This document shows positions 1-8,689 of a DNA stretch of 64,000 nucleotides, piece after piece (positions within the stretch are counted from its first letter, which is position 1; each line of letters starts with the position of its first letter). The notes below the pieces were generated by a model that was not told the origin of the DNA, made no database searches, and was given only the letters and a program-made list of their open reading frames with translations. Source of the stretch: 34-65-8 sp046294735 (GTDB lineage: Bacteria > Pseudomonadota > Alphaproteobacteria > Sphingomonadales > Sphingomonadaceae); assembly GCA_046294735.1 (NCBI GenBank), contig JBKBKB010000005.1:1-64000 (forward strand), given 5' to 3'. The position numbers and the translations under genes are program-made.

Positions 1-70
1 GGTAGACGCGCAACGTTGAGGTCGTTGTGGGCGAAAGCCCGTGGAAGTTCGAGTCTTCTCGACCGCACCA
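1..70 (+). tRNA. tRNA-Leu (anticodon GAG), 5' end outside window
   Basis: This is the 3' part of a class II tRNA. The anticodon stem CAACG/CGTTG encloses the loop TTGAGGT (anticodon GAG). A long variable arm with a GGGC/GCCC stem follows, then the T-loop TTCGAGT and an encoded CCA ending at 70. The long variable arm and the anticodon identify leucine. Roughly the first 15 nt lie before the window. Confidence 0.93.
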
Positions 71-538
71 AACAGTCTTTCCTGAAATCGACAATTTGCC
101 TTCGGGCGCGCCGCGCCGCGAAAGTGGCGCAGTTCTGCGGGATTGCTGCGGTCGTTGTGGCTGGCGGTGTGGCAGAGCACGCAAGAAAAGCCGGATCATC
201 CGGCTCATTTCACCCCGTATCTCTGTCCGGAAAAAACCTGACCGCAAGTGCGGCGGCGCTGCATCAAGCAGCGAACCCCAGCATACGCCCCTGCGCCTGC
301 CAGCAACGCTGAGCGAAACATTAGCTTACAGCCGCGAATATCATTGATACGAAGCAATATGGTTGGTCATGAAAGCAGATTTTGGCTGCTCGTCAGACCC
401 GCCTCCCAAGAGCATGGCGGCGGTGCCCATTGTCATGCTTGTGAATGCCACTACCTCAACATGGCTGGCGTAGCATAGCCCGATCAGTATACCGCATTCT
501 TCTGCAAGGTCCGAAATCAGCTAATCGCTTGAAATCAA
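71..538. other. Intergenic stretch between two tRNA genes; no gene supported
   Basis: About 470 bases separate tRNA-Leu from tRNA-Gly. The short open frames here overlap in several frames, have no convincing ribosome-binding site and do not read like any protein I know. The only structure seen is one hairpin (listed separately). No integrase or duplicated tRNA end was seen that would mark an island boundary. Confidence 0.5.
182..205 (-). terminator. Possible rho-independent terminator, minus strand
   Basis: The arms AGCCGGAT and ATCCGGCT form a compact hairpin (189-205). Read on the minus strand it is followed by TTTTCTTG. It could end a transcript running leftwards from tRNA-Gly, although it lies about 330 nt beyond that gene. 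Confidence 0.4.
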
Positions 539-613
539 TGGAGCGGGCGAAGGGATTCGAACCCTCGACCCCAACCTTGGCAAGGTTGTGCTCTACCCCT
601 GAGCTACGCCCGC
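539..613 (-). tRNA. tRNA-Gly (anticodon GCC)
   Basis: The reverse complement folds as a normal cloverleaf. The acceptor stem GCGGGCG pairs with CGCCCGC, and the D-arm contains GCTCAGGGGTAGAGC. The anticodon stem CAACC/GGTTG carries the loop TTGCCAA (anticodon GCC), and the T-arm has GGTTCGAATCC. The CCA end is encoded (discriminator T). The gene is divergent from the thioredoxin-TPR gene. Confidence 0.96.
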
Positions 614-787
614 TCACTGGCGCTTCCGGAACGTGCAGCTCCGGATGGGAAGCGCGCGGTTAGCAGTGGGGCGGTGCCCTCGCAAGGGGAAAATGCGTGC
701 GCTACTTTGGCCTTCACAAACGCGCCGGAAGTCCCACATTGGCCAGAGCGAATCCCGCGTGGGCGGGCAACCAGACAGGAGCACACC

Positions 788-1705
788 TTGGCGAGCATGG
801 GCCTGAGCCTTGACGAACAGAAGGCGGTCGACCGGTTCCGCAAGGATGTGGTCGAACCGTCGATGACCCAGTTGGTGGTGCTCGATTTCTGGGCCGAATG
901 GTGCGGGCCGTGCAAGGCGCTGACCCCGGTGCTGGAGAAAGTCTGCGGCGAATATGCCGACAAGGGCGTGGTCCTGGCCAAGGTCAATGTCGACGAGGAC
1001 CAGTTCATCGCCTCCCAGTTTCAGGTGCGCTCGATTCCCACCGTCTATGCCATGTTCCAGGGCCAGCCAGTGGCTGACTTGACCAATGCCCGCAGCGAAT
1101 CGCAGCTGCGCCAGACGCTCGACCAGATCCTGGCCCAGCTGCCGGTACAGCCGGGTGCTGACGGCGCCGAACCGGCGCAGGATGTGTCGCAGTTCATCGC
1201 CATGGGCGAGGAAGTGCTGGCCGGGGGCGACGGCGCGCGCGCGGCGGCGATCTTCGCCCAGGTGGTTGAGATGGCGCCGGACAATGTCCCCGCCCATGCC
1301 GGGCTGATCCGCGCGCTGCTGGCGGCGGGGCAGGGGGACGAAGCGCAGCAGGTTTACGACGCGCTTCCCCCGGAGATCCAAGCCGACGCCGCACTCCAGC
1401 CGGTCCGCACCGCGCTCGAGCTGGCGGCCACCCGGGTCGATGATAGCGAGCTCCAGTCCCTGCGCGCCCTGGCGGCGGAAAGCCCGGCCGACATGGACAA
1501 GCAGCTCGCCTTTGCCGAGGCCGCCTATGCCGCGGGCGCGCGCGACGAGGCGGCGGATACGCTGCTGCGGATGGTGACGCAGGACCGCGAATGGAACTAT
1601 GGTGCAGCGCGCACCAAGCTGCTGCAGATCTTCGAGGCGGTCGGGCTGGAAGACGAATGGGTGGTCGCCACCCGGCGCAAGCTGTCGCGCGTGCTGTTCG
1701 GCTAG
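788..1705 (+). CDS. Thioredoxin-like protein with TPR domain (YbbN/CnoX family)
   Basis: The protein has an N-terminal thioredoxin fold with the CxxC motif WCGPC at about residues 38-42, followed by an alpha-helical TPR region to the end (305 aa). This is the architecture of YbbN/CnoX, chaperone-like holdases that protect clients such as GroEL substrates under oxidative stress. The redox motif is intact, unlike E. coli YbbN, which lacks the two-cysteine motif, so redox activity is possible. I chose the TTG at 788 because AGGAG lies 6 nt upstream at 777-781; the in-frame ATG at 797 is too far from it. The next gene begins 5 nt after the stop, so the two are probably co-transcribed. Confidence 0.88.
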   Translation: MASMGLSLDEQKAVDRFRKDVVEPSMTQLVVLDFWAEWCGPCKALTPVLEKVCGEYADKGVVLAKVNVDEDQFIASQFQVRSIPTVYAMFQGQPVADLTNARSESQLRQTLDQILAQLPVQPGADGAEPAQDVSQFIAMGEEVLAGGDGARAAAIFAQVVEMAPDNVPAHAGLIRALLAAGQGDEAQQVYDALPPEIQADAALQPVRTALELAATRVDDSELQSLRALAAESPADMDKQLAFAEAAYAAGARDEAADTLLRMVTQDREWNYGAARTKLLQIFEAVGLEDEWVVATRRKLSRVLFG

Positions 1706-1710
1706 CGCGG

Positions 1711-2322
1711 ATGGCCCAGCGATTTCCCATCTTCCCGCTGACCGGCGCGATCCTGTTCCCCGGCCTGCACCTGCCGCTCCATATCTTTGAGCCGCGTTAT
1801 CGCGCCATGATCAGCGATGCGCTGGCGCGTGACCGGCGGATCGGGATGATCCAGCCGCAGCGCGCGGAAGAAGGCGCGCCGCTGTTCACGGTTGGCTGTG
1901 TCGGGCGGATCGGCGATGTCGAGATGCTGGGCGACGGGCGCTTCAATGTCGTGCTCGAAGGCGAAAGCCGGTTCCGGATCGAGCGCGAGCTGGAAACGAC
2001 CCTGCCGTTCCGTAAGGTCGAAGCCGCAATCCTGCCCGACGATCCGGAGGAATCACTGTCCGCCATCGAGCGCGCCGGGTTCGAACGCGAGGCACGCCGA
2101 TTTGCCGAGGCACAGGGCTACAAGGTCGACTGGCAGTCGGTCGAGCGGCTGGACGACCAGACCCTCATCAACGGCGTCAGCCAGATCGCCCCGTTCGACG
2201 CCGCGGCCAAGCAGGCCCTGCTGGAGGCCGACAGCCTCGCCGCCCGGTGCGAGCTGCTGGTCCAGCTGATGCAGTTCTTCGGCCGCCGGGATGGCGATGA
2301 GGAGATCATTACGCTGCAGTAG
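1711..2322 (+). CDS. LON peptidase substrate-binding (LonN) domain protein
   Basis: This 203-aa protein is a free-standing Lon N-terminal domain. It opens with the typical segment FPLTGAILFPGLHLPLHIFE, then R-Y-R-A-M-I, and lacks any AAA+ or peptidase part. Stand-alone LonN proteins are common in alphaproteobacteria next to a thioredoxin-TPR gene, as here (5-nt gap). Their role is not well established; substrate recognition or adaptor functions are proposed. The ATG follows the upstream stop closely, suggesting translational coupling. Confidence 0.85.
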   Translation: MAQRFPIFPLTGAILFPGLHLPLHIFEPRYRAMISDALARDRRIGMIQPQRAEEGAPLFTVGCVGRIGDVEMLGDGRFNVVLEGESRFRIERELETTLPFRKVEAAILPDDPEESLSAIERAGFEREARRFAEAQGYKVDWQSVERLDDQTLINGVSQIAPFDAAAKQALLEADSLAARCELLVQLMQFFGRRDGDEEIITLQ

Positions 2323-2539
2323 GGCAGATGGCCGGTTTCAGGCGCCTGATTCAGGCAAAGTCATGACCGACATTGGGTGGCTTTCTGCCATGATATCCAA
2401 CTCTCTGATCGGATGGAGCGCTTTGCCTGATTGCGTCAACGACGAATTTGGTACCCGCAAGCCAAACAGCTGATTTTGAACGCTTGCAACTATCCCCATA
2501 ATTGGCATCACATCAAATGTCTTCCGGGGGGGCGGGTGA

Positions 2540-4303
2540 GTGAAGCAAATTGGCAAGGCAATTGGATGGCTAGGACGGAAGGCGCTGCTTTACGTTCTCC
2601 TCGTCTTGGCAATCCTCGTCTTCGTGGTGTGGCAAAAAGGCGACGTTCAGCGTTGGTGGGAGAAGTCCCAGACCGAAAATCAGCTTCGGGCGGATGGTCT
2701 CCAGAGTGCGATCACCGCGGCCGAGAAGCAGAAAAAGGATTTCGAGCGGCAGCTCGCGGAGGCAGGTAAGGCTGCTCAAGCAGCAACCGTTGCCGAATTG
2801 ACCACACAGATTGCCGACGTGGATGCCGTGCTGCGTGAGCTGGATAAAGCGCAGCCCAGGCGTATCGATCGCCTTCTCGACACTGTGACGCTCGACATCG
2901 ATGCCGTTCGCAAGGAACAGGAACGATTGCTTCGGATCGAGTTCCTGAAGCAGAAGCGCCGTGGTCTTGTGAATGCACTGGAGGCTGCCAAAGATTATCA
3001 AGCAGCTAGGGCGGCCGCCAATCGGGAAATCGACGACCAAATCGCTAAGCTCAAAACCCTTGCAAAAGATCGCGACGATAAGAAAAGTAATTGGATAGCC
3101 GCAAACAAATCATGCGAAGGAGCCACGCAGGAGCTCAATGACTTCGACAAAAGCTGGCCGCGCTTATTCGATTATGTGCCTCTCGTAGATCAACGGAAGG
3201 CATTCAAAGATAAGAAAGATGCGCGCTGCAAGGAGGCGCGCGAGGCCAAGCGCGAATATGACGACGCAAAAAATCGGGCGAATGTGAGGACTGCAGCAGC
3301 GAAAGCGAAAGGGCGGGCTGAAGCTTGGGTCGAAAACGAGTTGCCCGATGTCCTCGAAGCGTCAAAGGCGCGGCTGGAGCAGGAACAAGAGCTTGCGGAG
3401 AACACTATTTCCGCAAAAGCCAGATGGGCCTGGCAATATTACGAAGGCACTACTCTGCTGCGATACGCGCTCGCAGCGCTCATCCTCATTACGGCAACCC
3501 CCTACCTGATCCGGTTGCTCATGTGGTTCGTTCTCGCCCCTCTGGCGATGCGCCGCCCTTCGATCCGTTTGCAAATGCCCGGCTGCAGAGGCGCTGCCAT
3601 TGCTCCCGCCCCACCGTCTTCCGCATCAGTCGCAGTGCGCCTGCAGCCCGGCGAAGAGCTTCTTGTTAGACAGGATTATCTTCAGACCAGCAGCGTCAGC
3701 GGCGCAAAAGGCGACCAGTGGTTCCTCGATTGGAAGAAGCCGATAACCAGCTTTGCGACCAGTCTTGTCTTCCTGACCCGTATTCGCGGTGATGGCGAAA
3801 CGACCACGATCTCCGCCACACGAGATGGACTTGCCGAGGTCACCATTTTGACCTTGCCCGAGGGGGCGTCCTGCGTCCTTCACCCACGCGCACTGGCTGC
3901 CATTGCCCAACCCATCGGGCGGCCCTTGCAGATCAAGCCACACTGGCGTTGGGCTTCGTTGAATGCATGGTTGACGTTCCAATTCCGCTATCTTGTCTTC
4001 CACGGCCCTGCACGCCTTGTTCTCAAAGGCGGGCGTGGTGTCCGCGTGGAACCCGCCGACAAGGGACGGGTGTTCGGTCAGGATCAACTGGTCGGGTTTT
4101 CAGCAGACCTCGCCTACTCAGTTACTCGCACCGAGACTTTCTGGCCCTATTTTCTAGGTCGCCAGCAACTCCTCAAGGATCGAGTGATCGCCGGCGATGG
4201 CGTTCTGATTGTCGAAGAGGCTCCGTTCACTGCGCGCAATGGAGAGTTCAGACGCGGGCTTGAAGGATTGATCGATGCTGGGATGAAAGCCTTCGGGATG
4301 TGA
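2540..4303 (+). CDS. Two-TM coiled-coil membrane protein of unknown function
   Basis: The 587-aa protein begins with a hydrophobic anchor (about residues 14-31). A long charged Lys/Glu/Ala-rich region (about 35-295) looks coiled-coil, with several internal Cys. A second membrane segment lies at about 306-335. The C-terminal 240 residues are beta-rich, with a Gly-rich LVLKGGRGVRVEP-like stretch that faintly recalls AIM24-type beta-roll domains; I cannot confirm that. The likely topology is N-in, extracytoplasmic coiled coil, cytoplasmic C-terminus. The start is GTG at 2540 behind a G-rich tract. One 60-nt block here is only about 42% GC, unlike its neighbours, which suggests transfer. Function unknown. 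Confidence 0.75.
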   Translation: MKQIGKAIGWLGRKALLYVLLVLAILVFVVWQKGDVQRWWEKSQTENQLRADGLQSAITAAEKQKKDFERQLAEAGKAAQAATVAELTTQIADVDAVLRELDKAQPRRIDRLLDTVTLDIDAVRKEQERLLRIEFLKQKRRGLVNALEAAKDYQAARAAANREIDDQIAKLKTLAKDRDDKKSNWIAANKSCEGATQELNDFDKSWPRLFDYVPLVDQRKAFKDKKDARCKEAREAKREYDDAKNRANVRTAAAKAKGRAEAWVENELPDVLEASKARLEQEQELAENTISAKARWAWQYYEGTTLLRYALAALILITATPYLIRLLMWFVLAPLAMRRPSIRLQMPGCRGAAIAPAPPSSASVAVRLQPGEELLVRQDYLQTSSVSGAKGDQWFLDWKKPITSFATSLVFLTRIRGDGETTTISATRDGLAEVTILTLPEGASCVLHPRALAAIAQPIGRPLQIKPHWRWASLNAWLTFQFRYLVFHGPARLVLKGGRGVRVEPADKGRVFGQDQLVGFSADLAYSVTRTETFWPYFLGRQQLLKDRVIAGDGVLIVEEAPFTARNGEFRRGLEGLIDAGMKAFGM

Positions 4304-4400
4304 TATTGGCCTCTTGCTTGCGAATGACAGCTCGGCTTCATGCCGCAGCTTCCTGAATGACCGAGATGGGGTCGAAAGCTGACCGACAGCTCTGGTCCGC

Positions 4401-5024
4401 TCAAATCCCGAAGCTGCCCTTCAGCCCGTCGATCACGTATTGCGCGGCGAGCGCGGCCAGCAGCACACCGAGCAGGCGGGTGATGACTGCCTCCACCCGG
4501 TCACCGAACAGCCGCATCAGCGGGCCGGCGGCGATCAGCGCGAACATAGTGATCAGCAGCACCGCGCCCAGCGCGCCCAGCACCACCAGCGTCTCATCGG
4601 TCCCGTCAGCCTCGTTTTGCAGCAGCATCACGGCAGCAATCGCGCCCGGCCCGGCCAGCATCGGCATGGCCATCGGGAACACCGAGACGTCTTCGATTTC
4701 AGGGGTGGCGGCGACCTTCTCGGCGCGTTCCTCGCGCCGCTGGGTGCGCTTTTCGAACACCATGTCAAACGCGATGAAGAACAGCATCAGCCCGCCCGCG
4801 ATGCGGAAACTGTCCAATTCGATATGAAGTGCACCAAGCAGTTGCTGGCCGAACAGCGCGAACCCAATCAGAATGCACCCCGCAATCAGTGTAGCGCGGA
4901 TTGCCATGATGCGTGACTGCTTGGGCGAGGCGCCCTTGGTCAGCCCGGCATAGATCGGCGCGCAGCCGGGTGGATCGATCACCACGAACAAGGTGATGAA
5001 GGCAGACAGGAACAGCTCGAACAT
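4401..5024 (-). CDS. MarC family integral membrane protein
   Basis: This 207-aa, very hydrophobic protein has about six membrane segments. The N-terminal motif FITLFVVIDPPGCAPIYAGLT and the later VFPMAMPMLAGPGAI are hallmarks of the MarC/UPF0056 family. The physiological role of the family is unresolved; the original link of MarC to multidrug resistance was not upheld. It is the last gene of a minus-strand run, starting 10 nt after the upstream lipoprotein gene. Confidence 0.9.
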   Translation of the reverse strand: MFELFLSAFITLFVVIDPPGCAPIYAGLTKGASPKQSRIMAIRATLIAGCILIGFALFGQQLLGALHIELDSFRIAGGLMLFFIAFDMVFEKRTQRREERAEKVAATPEIEDVSVFPMAMPMLAGPGAIAAVMLLQNEADGTDETLVVLGALGAVLLITMFALIAAGPLMRLFGDRVEAVITRLLGVLLAALAAQYVIDGLKGSFGI

Positions 5025-5034
5025 GGCCGCGCCC

Positions 5035-5778
5035 CTAACCGGGATTGAAGCCGATATCGAGCACTTCGTCCCACTCGCCCGCCTTGTTCAGCAGGACGAT
5101 CACGCGTCTTGCGCCGTCCGCGCGCTGCTGGGCGAGCCAGTGGAGCGAGCCGTCGGCAGAGGTGCCCATGACCAGCGGCACGGGGTTGGTAGCCGGGCCG
5201 GGGTCAGCAGGGCGGCCGGTGCAGTCGGCGACATGGCCCTTGATCATTTCCATCGCCAGCACGACGATTTCGTCCTCGCCCCGTGCCTGCTGGGGGCGGG
5301 GCGGCGGCTGGGGCACGTCGGGCGCGCTGGCGTGGTAGCTCCAGCGATAGTCACCCTTGTCCTGCCGCTGCCACACGGTCACATAGTTGCCGACCAGCCC
5401 GGCCCCGTCGCGGAAGCGGCCCTGGCTCACCGCCACGCGACTGTCGCAGCTCATCCACACGTCGCGCGGGGCCCAGCGCATTGTTTCGGCGGGATTGGCG
5501 CGGCCGCGCAGCAGGGTTGCCGCGTCGGCCGGACCGTCAGATCCGTGCAGCACCGCACCGGGGGCGGCATATTCGCGGAACGCGGTCCACTGCCCCTGTT
5601 CGCGCGCGGTGCGGGCAAAGCCGCTCTCGGCAGCGACGATCTGGCCGGGCTGGGCGAGGCCGGTGGTCCCGGCACTTGCCAACGCGCGGTCGATCACCCT
5701 GATCGGCGTCCGCGGCGGGCCGGAAGCACAGGCGGATAGCAGGGCGAGAAGGGTGAGCGCGGCGACCGGTTTGAGCAT
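5035..5778 (-). CDS. Lipoprotein, SnoaL/NTF2-like fold suspected
   Basis: A lipoprotein signal with lipobox LLSAC puts the lipidated Cys at residue 17 of 247. The middle part (ALFREYAAPGAVLHG-like, then S-x-G-x-F and a Trp-rich YRWSYH region) looks like an NTF2/SnoaL-type cup, as in DUF4440 proteins. That is pattern-based, and no catalytic residue can be named. The gene lies between folD (44 nt upstream) and marC (10 nt downstream), probably in the same transcript. Confidence 0.7.
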   Translation of the reverse strand: MLKPVAALTLLALLSACASGPPRTPIRVIDRALASAGTTGLAQPGQIVAAESGFARTAREQGQWTAFREYAAPGAVLHGSDGPADAATLLRGRANPAETMRWAPRDVWMSCDSRVAVSQGRFRDGAGLVGNYVTVWQRQDKGDYRWSYHASAPDVPQPPPRPQQARGEDEIVVLAMEMIKGHVADCTGRPADPGPATNPVPLVMGTSADGSLHWLAQQRADGARRVIVLLNKAGEWDEVLDIGFNPG

Positions 5779-5822
5779 GACGGGCAGCCTAGCGGCTTGC
5801 GTGCCGCTTGTCGAAGGAACCC

Positions 5823-6710
5823 TCAGAGACCGGCCGGAGCATCCAGCCCCTGGTTGCGGTAAGCGGCCACCAGCGCATTCCGCAGCAGCACCGCAATCGT
5901 CATCGGCCCGACCCCGCCGGGGACCGGGGTGATCGATCCGGCGACTTTCTCGGCGCTGTCGAATTCGACATCGCCTACCAGCCGCGATTTGCCGGATTCG
6001 GGTGCCGAAATGCGGTTGATGCCGACATCGATCACGCAGGCACCGGGCTTGATCCAGTCACCAGTGATCATTTCCGGCCGCCCCACCGCAGCGACCACGA
6101 TGTCGGCGCGGCGAACCACGGCGGGCAGGTCCCGCGTGCGGCTGTGCGCGATCGTGACCGTGGCGTTGGCATCGGTCAGCAGCTGCGCCATCGGCTTGCC
6201 GACGATATTGGAGCGGCCGATCACCACCGCCTCCAACCCGGACAGGTCGCCCAGCTGGTGCTTGAGCAGCATCAGGCAGCCAAGGGGTGTGCAGGGGACA
6301 AACCCCGGCTGGCCGACAGAGAGCCGCCCGGCGTTGATGACATGGAATCCGTCCACGTCCTTGTCCGGATCGATCGCGGCGATCACCGCCTGTTCGTCGA
6401 TTCCTGCGGGTAGCGGCAGCTGGACGAGGATGCCGTCGACCGCAGGATCGGCATTGAGCTGCGCCACCAGCGCCAGCAGGGCGGCTTGGTCGGTGTCGGC
6501 GGGCAGGCGATGCTCGAAGCTTGCCATCCCGGCTTCCACCGTCGCCTTGTGCTTGGAGCGGACATAGACCTGGCTCGCCGGATCCTCTCCGACCAGCACC
6601 ACGGCGAGGCCTGCCGGGCGGCCCGCAGTCTCCGCGAACTGCGCCGCGCGTTCACCCACCTTCGCCCGCAGGGTGGCGGCGAAGGCCTTGCCGTCAATCC
6701 GCTCTGCCAT
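5823..6710 (-). CDS. folD: Methylenetetrahydrofolate dehydrogenase/cyclohydrolase FolD
   Basis: This cytosolic bifunctional enzyme interconverts 5,10-methylene-THF and 10-formyl-THF using NADP. At 295 aa it has normal length. Visible signatures are Y-x3-K in YVRSKHKAT (catalytic Lys), the ILVQLPLP motif, V-I-G-R-S-x-I-V-G-K-P in the Rossmann domain and PVPGGVGPMT near the end. The ATG at 6710 is 2 nt after the yggT stop; longer in-frame extensions run back into yggT and are not credible. Confidence 0.97.
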   Translation of the reverse strand: MAERIDGKAFAATLRAKVGERAAQFAETAGRPAGLAVVLVGEDPASQVYVRSKHKATVEAGMASFEHRLPADTDQAALLALVAQLNADPAVDGILVQLPLPAGIDEQAVIAAIDPDKDVDGFHVINAGRLSVGQPGFVPCTPLGCLMLLKHQLGDLSGLEAVVIGRSNIVGKPMAQLLTDANATVTIAHSRTRDLPAVVRRADIVVAAVGRPEMITGDWIKPGACVIDVGINRISAPESGKSRLVGDVEFDSAEKVAGSITPVPGGVGPMTIAVLLRNALVAAYRNQGLDAPAGL

Positions 6711-6712
6711 GA

Positions 6713-7003
6713 TCAGCCGCTGATCACGCTGCCGAGCACGATCAGCATGATCTGCAGCACGATGATCAGCACCAGCGGCGAGAAATCGAGCGCCCCGGTG
6801 GGAGGCAGCACGCGCCGGATCGGCGCCAGCACCGGCTCCAGCAGCGCATTGATCGAGCGGTAGATCTGGTGGAGGAAATCGTTGCTTGAACTGATCACGT
6901 TGAAAGCAAACAGCAGCCCGATCACGAACTGCACGATCACCAGCATGACCACCACGTTGGTGATCAGCGAGATGATCTGGTAGAGGGTTATCAGGCCTTG
7001 CAT
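6713..7003 (-). CDS. YggT family membrane protein
   Basis: This 96-aa protein has two hydrophobic segments separated by the conserved region NALLEPVLAPIRRVLPP-x-GALDFSPL, which defines YggT proteins. The family is linked to osmotic or potassium stress tolerance in some bacteria and to chloroplast YlmG proteins; the molecular role is uncertain. It lies between argB and folD and abuts folD by 2 nt. Confidence 0.93.
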   Translation of the reverse strand: MQGLITLYQIISLITNVVVMLVIVQFVIGLLFAFNVISSSNDFLHQIYRSINALLEPVLAPIRRVLPPTGALDFSPLVLIIVLQIMLIVLGSVISG

Positions 7004-7046
7004 CGGTCTGTCCGTTGTTGTTGCACAGGGGGGCGTTGGGTCTCTC

Positions 7047-7074
7047 GAGGCGTCTTACCCGACTAAGACGCCTC
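7047..7074 (-). terminator. Perfect 11-bp hairpin between argB and yggT
   Basis: The arms GAGGCGTCTTA and TAAGACGCCTC pair perfectly around the loop CCCGAC. It lies 11 nt downstream of the argB stop and 44 nt before the yggT start on the same strand. No U-tract follows, so it may be a leaky terminator, a processing site or an mRNA-stabilising hairpin that lowers yggT-folD expression relative to argB. Confidence 0.6.
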
Positions 7075-7084
7075 TTGCCAGAGG

Positions 7085-7990
7085 TTATCCGGCGCGAATC
7101 AGCGTGCCAGCCCCGCGCGCGGTGAAGAATTCCAGCAGCATGGCATGGGGCACCCGCCCGTCCAGCACCACCGCCGCTTCGCACCCGGCCTCGACCGCGT
7201 GGATGCAGGTCTCCAGCTTGGGGATCATCCCGCCGGTGATGATGCCGTCTGCCTGAAGCCGGGCAATATCCGCCGGGGTCAGGTCGGTCAGCAAGTTCCT
7301 GTCCTGGTCGAGCACACCGGGAACATCGGTCAGCAGGAACAGCCGCGCCGCGCCCAGCGCTGCGGCAATCGCGCCGGCCATGGTATCGGCATTGATGTTG
7401 TAGGTGTGGCCATCTTCGCCCGCGCCGATTGGGGCGATCACCGGGATCATGCCGGCCGCGACCACAGTGTCAATCACTGAGGTATCGACCCGCGAAGGCT
7501 CACCCACAAAGCCGAGGTCGATCGCCTGCTCGATATTGCTGCCAGGATCCTTGTTCGTCCGCTGCACCTTGGCCGCGGTGACTAGCCCGCCGTCCTTGCC
7601 GGAAATACCGATCGCCTTGCCCCCGGCGGCAGCAATCCAGCCGACCAGTTCCTTGTTGATCGCGCCGGAGAGGACCATCTCGGCCACTTCGGCGGTGGCC
7701 TTGTCGGTCACTCTGAGGCCGTCGACGAAGGTGCTTTCCACCCCCAGTTTCTTGAGCATGGCGCCGATCTGCGGCCCGCCGCCGTGAACCACCACCGGGT
7801 TTATCCCGACCGCTTTCAGCAGCACGATGTCCTCGGCAAAATCGCGCGCGGCCGCCGGATCGCCCATTGCGTGCCCGCCGTACTTGACCACGAACGTGCG
7901 CCCGGCATAGCGCTGGAAATAGGGCAGCGCCTCGATCAGCACCGCCGCTTTGGTGCCGGGATCGGGGGCCTTTTCGCCAGGTTCGGGCAT
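7085..7990 (-). CDS. argB: Acetylglutamate kinase ArgB
   Basis: This amino-acid-kinase-fold enzyme phosphorylates N-acetyl-L-glutamate, the second step of arginine synthesis, in the cytoplasm. At 301 aa it shows FVVKYGGHAMG (nucleotide-binding Lys/Gly-rich loop), VVVHGGGPQIG, the N-acetylglutamate-binding stretch NINADTMAGAIA and LLTDVPGVLD. The N-terminal extension before the first strand fits the arginine-regulated form. It is the promoter-proximal gene of the minus-strand run and is divergent from the SNase-like gene. Confidence 0.97.
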   Translation of the reverse strand: MPEPGEKAPDPGTKAAVLIEALPYFQRYAGRTFVVKYGGHAMGDPAAARDFAEDIVLLKAVGINPVVVHGGGPQIGAMLKKLGVESTFVDGLRVTDKATAEVAEMVLSGAINKELVGWIAAAGGKAIGISGKDGGLVTAAKVQRTNKDPGSNIEQAIDLGFVGEPSRVDTSVIDTVVAAGMIPVIAPIGAGEDGHTYNINADTMAGAIAAALGAARLFLLTDVPGVLDQDRNLLTDLTPADIARLQADGIITGGMIPKLETCIHAVEAGCEAAVVLDGRVPHAMLLEFFTARGAGTLIRAG

Positions 7991-8092
7991 GTCGCGCGGG
8001 TTCCTTTGCCGGTCTGTCGCCGCGCCTCTAGCGGTTGGGGATGAGCGAGGAAAGCACCTTTGCCCCGCAGCCGCCCCGCGTCATGGTGGGCC

Positions 8093-8632
8093 ATGGCCCC
8101 GCCTCCCAACTCTCCAGCCCGCTTCGATGCCCGCTGGCAGGCAAGCCGCCGCTGGGCCGCCCGGTGGAGGGCCGCGCGCTGGTGGCTGCTGCTCGGGGCG
8201 CTGCTGGCGGGTGCACTGCTGCTGGCGCGGTGGCAGGGAATGGGCGGTGACTGGCAGGCGCAGGAAACTGGCAAGTTTGCCTTGTGCGGGCAGGCGCGCG
8301 CGGCCAACTGCGTGGTCGATGGCGACACCGTGATGCTGGGCCAGCGCCGCGTGCGCCTGACCGGCTATGACGCGCCTGAAATGGGCGGCGCGTGCGAGGC
8401 CGAGCGCCTGCTCGCCCGGCGGGCGCAGTTGGCCCTGCGGGACTGGCTCAATCGCGGGCCGTTCGAGCTTGACGGTGGGGCCGATCCCCCGCGCGATCGC
8501 TATGGCCGCGAACTGCGCGGGGCCCGCCGCAGCGATGCCATGGGGCAGGAATGGCTGGCCGAGGCGATGGTCGAGGCTGGCCTTGCCCGTTCGACCGGCT
8601 GGGGCGCGGGCGAACCGGGGTGGTGCGGATAA
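8093..8632 (+). CDS. Membrane-anchored thermonuclease (SNase-like) family protein 1
   Basis: After an Arg/Trp-rich, positively charged start, one hydrophobic segment (roughly residues 30-45) would anchor the protein. The rest is a staphylococcal-nuclease-like OB fold: VVDGDTVMLGQRRVRLTGYDAPE (in part) carries the Asp, Arg and Glu of the active site, and DRYGRELRG the second Arg. Several Cys suggest an extracytoplasmic location. The start is uncertain: ATG 8093 is taken, and TTG 8060 is possible. It resembles the gene at 10148-10708. Confidence 0.8.
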   Translation: MAPPPNSPARFDARWQASRRWAARWRAARWWLLLGALLAGALLLARWQGMGGDWQAQETGKFALCGQARAANCVVDGDTVMLGQRRVRLTGYDAPEMGGACEAERLLARRAQLALRDWLNRGPFELDGGADPPRDRYGRELRGARRSDAMGQEWLAEAMVEAGLARSTGWGAGEPGWCG

Positions 8633-8689
8633 GCTTGCCCTTAGCGCCCCGAACGATAGACTGGCCCGGCAATCAGGGGGATCTGACGC

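Noticed and set aside
16..478. Short overlapping frames between the two tRNA genes
   Set aside because: They begin inside the tRNA-Leu gene or lack start signals; no family similarity is visible.
539..613. Genomic-island attachment site at tRNA-Gly
   Set aside because: No integrase and no second copy of the tRNA 3' end was found nearby.
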